This document shows, piece by piece, positions 63,338-64,000 of a DNA stretch of 64,000 nt (position 1 is its first letter; every line of letters starts with the position of its first letter). The notes under the pieces were generated by a model. It was given only the letters and a program-made list of their open reading frames with translations. It had not been told where the DNA came from and did not search any database. The translations under genes and the position numbers were made by a program. Source of the DNA: an uncultured Bacteroidota bacterium (lineage in GTDB: Bacteria > Bacteroidota > Bacteroidia > Flavobacteriales > Flavobacteriaceae). The stretch is from positions 100,482 to 164,481 of the forward strand of contig CACNQJ010000002.1 of NCBI GenBank assembly GCA_902622575.1, written 5' to 3'.

Positions 63338-63347
63338 ATTTGTTATT

Positions 63348-63926
63348 ATGATCACACAAATTGAAGGAAAATTAGTTGAAAAGTCACCAACAGAACTTGT
63401 AATAAATTGCAATGGCATCGGATACTCAATAAATATTTCTTTAAATACCTTTTCTAAGTTAGGTGATGACGAAAATATTAAACTCCATACTTATCTAATT
63501 GTGAAGGAAGATTCTCATACGTTATATGGTTTTTTCGATAAATCTGAAAGAAGTCTTTTTAAGTTGTTATTATCAGTTTCTGGTGTTGGAGCTAGCACTG
63601 CAAGAATGATGCTGTCTTCATTAAGTCCAAATGAGATTGTTTCTGCTGTAACTACTGAGAATGTTCAAAAAATTCAATCTATAAAGGGAATTGGTTTAAA
63701 AACTTCACAACGAATAATCCTTGAATTAAAAGACAAAGTTTTAATATTACAAGGATCGGAAAATAATGATTTTGCCTTAAATAAAGAATCTAGTGAGGCA
63801 TCTTCAGCCTTAGAAGTTTTGGGCTATTCTCAAAAACAAACAAGTAAAATATTAAGTAAAATTATATCCGAAAATCCTGGTATAAATGTTGAAACTTTAA
63901 TAAAGAAGGCTTTAAACAAATTATAA
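63348..63926 (+). CDS. ruvA: Holliday junction DNA helicase subunit RuvA
   Basis: ATG at 63348 gives 192 residues, the normal RuvA length; the longer frame from 63312 overlaps malic enzyme and adds an unrelated leader. Domain I OB fold: MITQIEGKLVEKSPTELVI, with YTxxxVKEDSHTLYGF-like segment LIVKEDSHTLYGFF. Domain II helix-hairpin-helix: LLLSVSGVGASTARMML and IQSIKGIGLKTSQRIILELKDK. C-terminal UBA-like domain III: ALEVLGYSQKQTSKIL. RuvA tetramers bind Holliday junctions and recruit the RuvB motor. Followed 3 nt later by the start of a probable sprA. Confidence 0.96.
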   Translation: MITQIEGKLVEKSPTELVINCNGIGYSINISLNTFSKLGDDENIKLHTYLIVKEDSHTLYGFFDKSERSLFKLLLSVSGVGASTARMMLSSLSPNEIVSAVTTENVQKIQSIKGIGLKTSQRIILELKDKVLILQGSENNDFALNKESSEASSALEVLGYSQKQTSKILSKIISENPGINVETLIKKALNKL

Positions 63927-63929
63927 TAT

Positions 63930-64000
63930 TTGGATTTTTTATTTAGAAATAACGTAGTTCGAACAAGAGCAATACTCTTTATCGCTGCCTTCGCATTTTA
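63930..64000 (+). CDS. sprA: Probable SprA (T9SS translocon) N-terminus, truncated by window edge
   Basis: An open frame from TTG at 63930 to the window end gives LDFLFRNNVVRTRAILFIAAFAF, which begins with a basic stretch followed by a hydrophobic segment like a signal peptide. Position directly after ruvA is where sprA lies in Flavobacteria, from memory. With only 23 codons visible, the identity rests mostly on synteny. Confidence 0.5.
   Translation, partial: MDFLFRNNVVRTRAILFIAAFAF

Noticed and set aside
63312..63347. Longer start for RuvA
   Set aside because: The extra 12 residues are read from the end of the malic enzyme gene in another frame; the ATG at 63348 gives the standard RuvA N-terminus.
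1..64000. tRNA, rRNA, riboswitch, prophage or integrase signals
   Set aside because: None could be found by eye; no cloverleaf, conserved rRNA stretch or recombinase motif was seen.

Overview
The window is an AT-rich, gene-dense piece of a Bacteroidota chromosome, most likely a marine member of the Flavobacteriaceae. The lineage call rests on: a PorP/SprF-type protein next to two giant surface proteins that end in the gliding-motility-associated (type B) sorting domain of the type IX secretion system (T9SS); the fused malic enzyme followed by ruvA and the start of a probable sprA; TonB receptors with a carboxypeptidase-like N-terminal domain; many short lipoproteins; almost no Shine-Dalgarno sequences; and TAnnTTTG -7 promoter elements. 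The marine habitat is an inference from the sulfatases, fucosidases and compact, AT-rich style. I see no rRNA, tRNA, CRISPR array, transposase, phage gene or recognisable transcriptional regulator.

Layout. 1-3002: a flavinylation-type set (ApbE end, DUF4266 lipoprotein, DUF3570 barrel) and a repeat lipoprotein. 3010-6915: an orphan succinate dehydrogenase/fumarate reductase-like flavoprotein, flavodoxin, a SnoaL-like lipoprotein, a YdjM-like membrane protein and DgkA. 6985-12314: a secreted-hydrolase operon (DPP IV-type peptidase, esterase, sulfatase). 12309-16415: a PLP-dependent sulfur amino acid lyase, divergent from a TonB receptor plus heavy-metal-associated (HMA) protein pair. 16412-22339: a second DPP IV-type peptidase, an uncharacterised barrel, aldose 1-epimerase and a GH29 fucosidase. 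22365-25040: an ABC exporter operon with a His-rich permease loop. 25135-33497: DUF6607-like protein, an M81/OsmC/cupin/SDR operon, a BI-1 family membrane protein, oligopeptidase B, an SDR and MerC. 33501-40238: an HDAC-like deacetylase, an indoleamine 2,3-dioxygenase, a hidden DUF2256 zinc-ribbon gene, a DASH cryptochrome, an IMPase-family phosphatase, GT90 and a nuclease-fold protein. 40341-47250: a glycan-degrading group (sialidase, GDSL esterase, second GH29, ChbG-like deacetylase, second sulfatase). 47311-60907: PorP/SprF and two giant T9SS cargo proteins of 2344 and 1819 residues. 61064-64000: malic enzyme, ruvA, sprA start.

How it fits together. Much of the window is extracytoplasmic: three S9 peptidases, two sulfatases, two fucosidases, a sialidase, esterases and a mutarotase would let the cell take apart sulfated, fucosylated or sialylated glycoconjugates and peptides. 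The T9SS block supplies very large surface proteins, one with a C-type-lectin-like module, that could mediate attachment. Genes are packed tightly: four convergent pairs overlap by 4 nt with interleaved stop codons, and several start codons are TTG or GTG. The most unusual structures are the 787-bp perfect direct repeat shared by the two giant genes and the overlapping dioxygenase / DUF2256 / cryptochrome arrangement.
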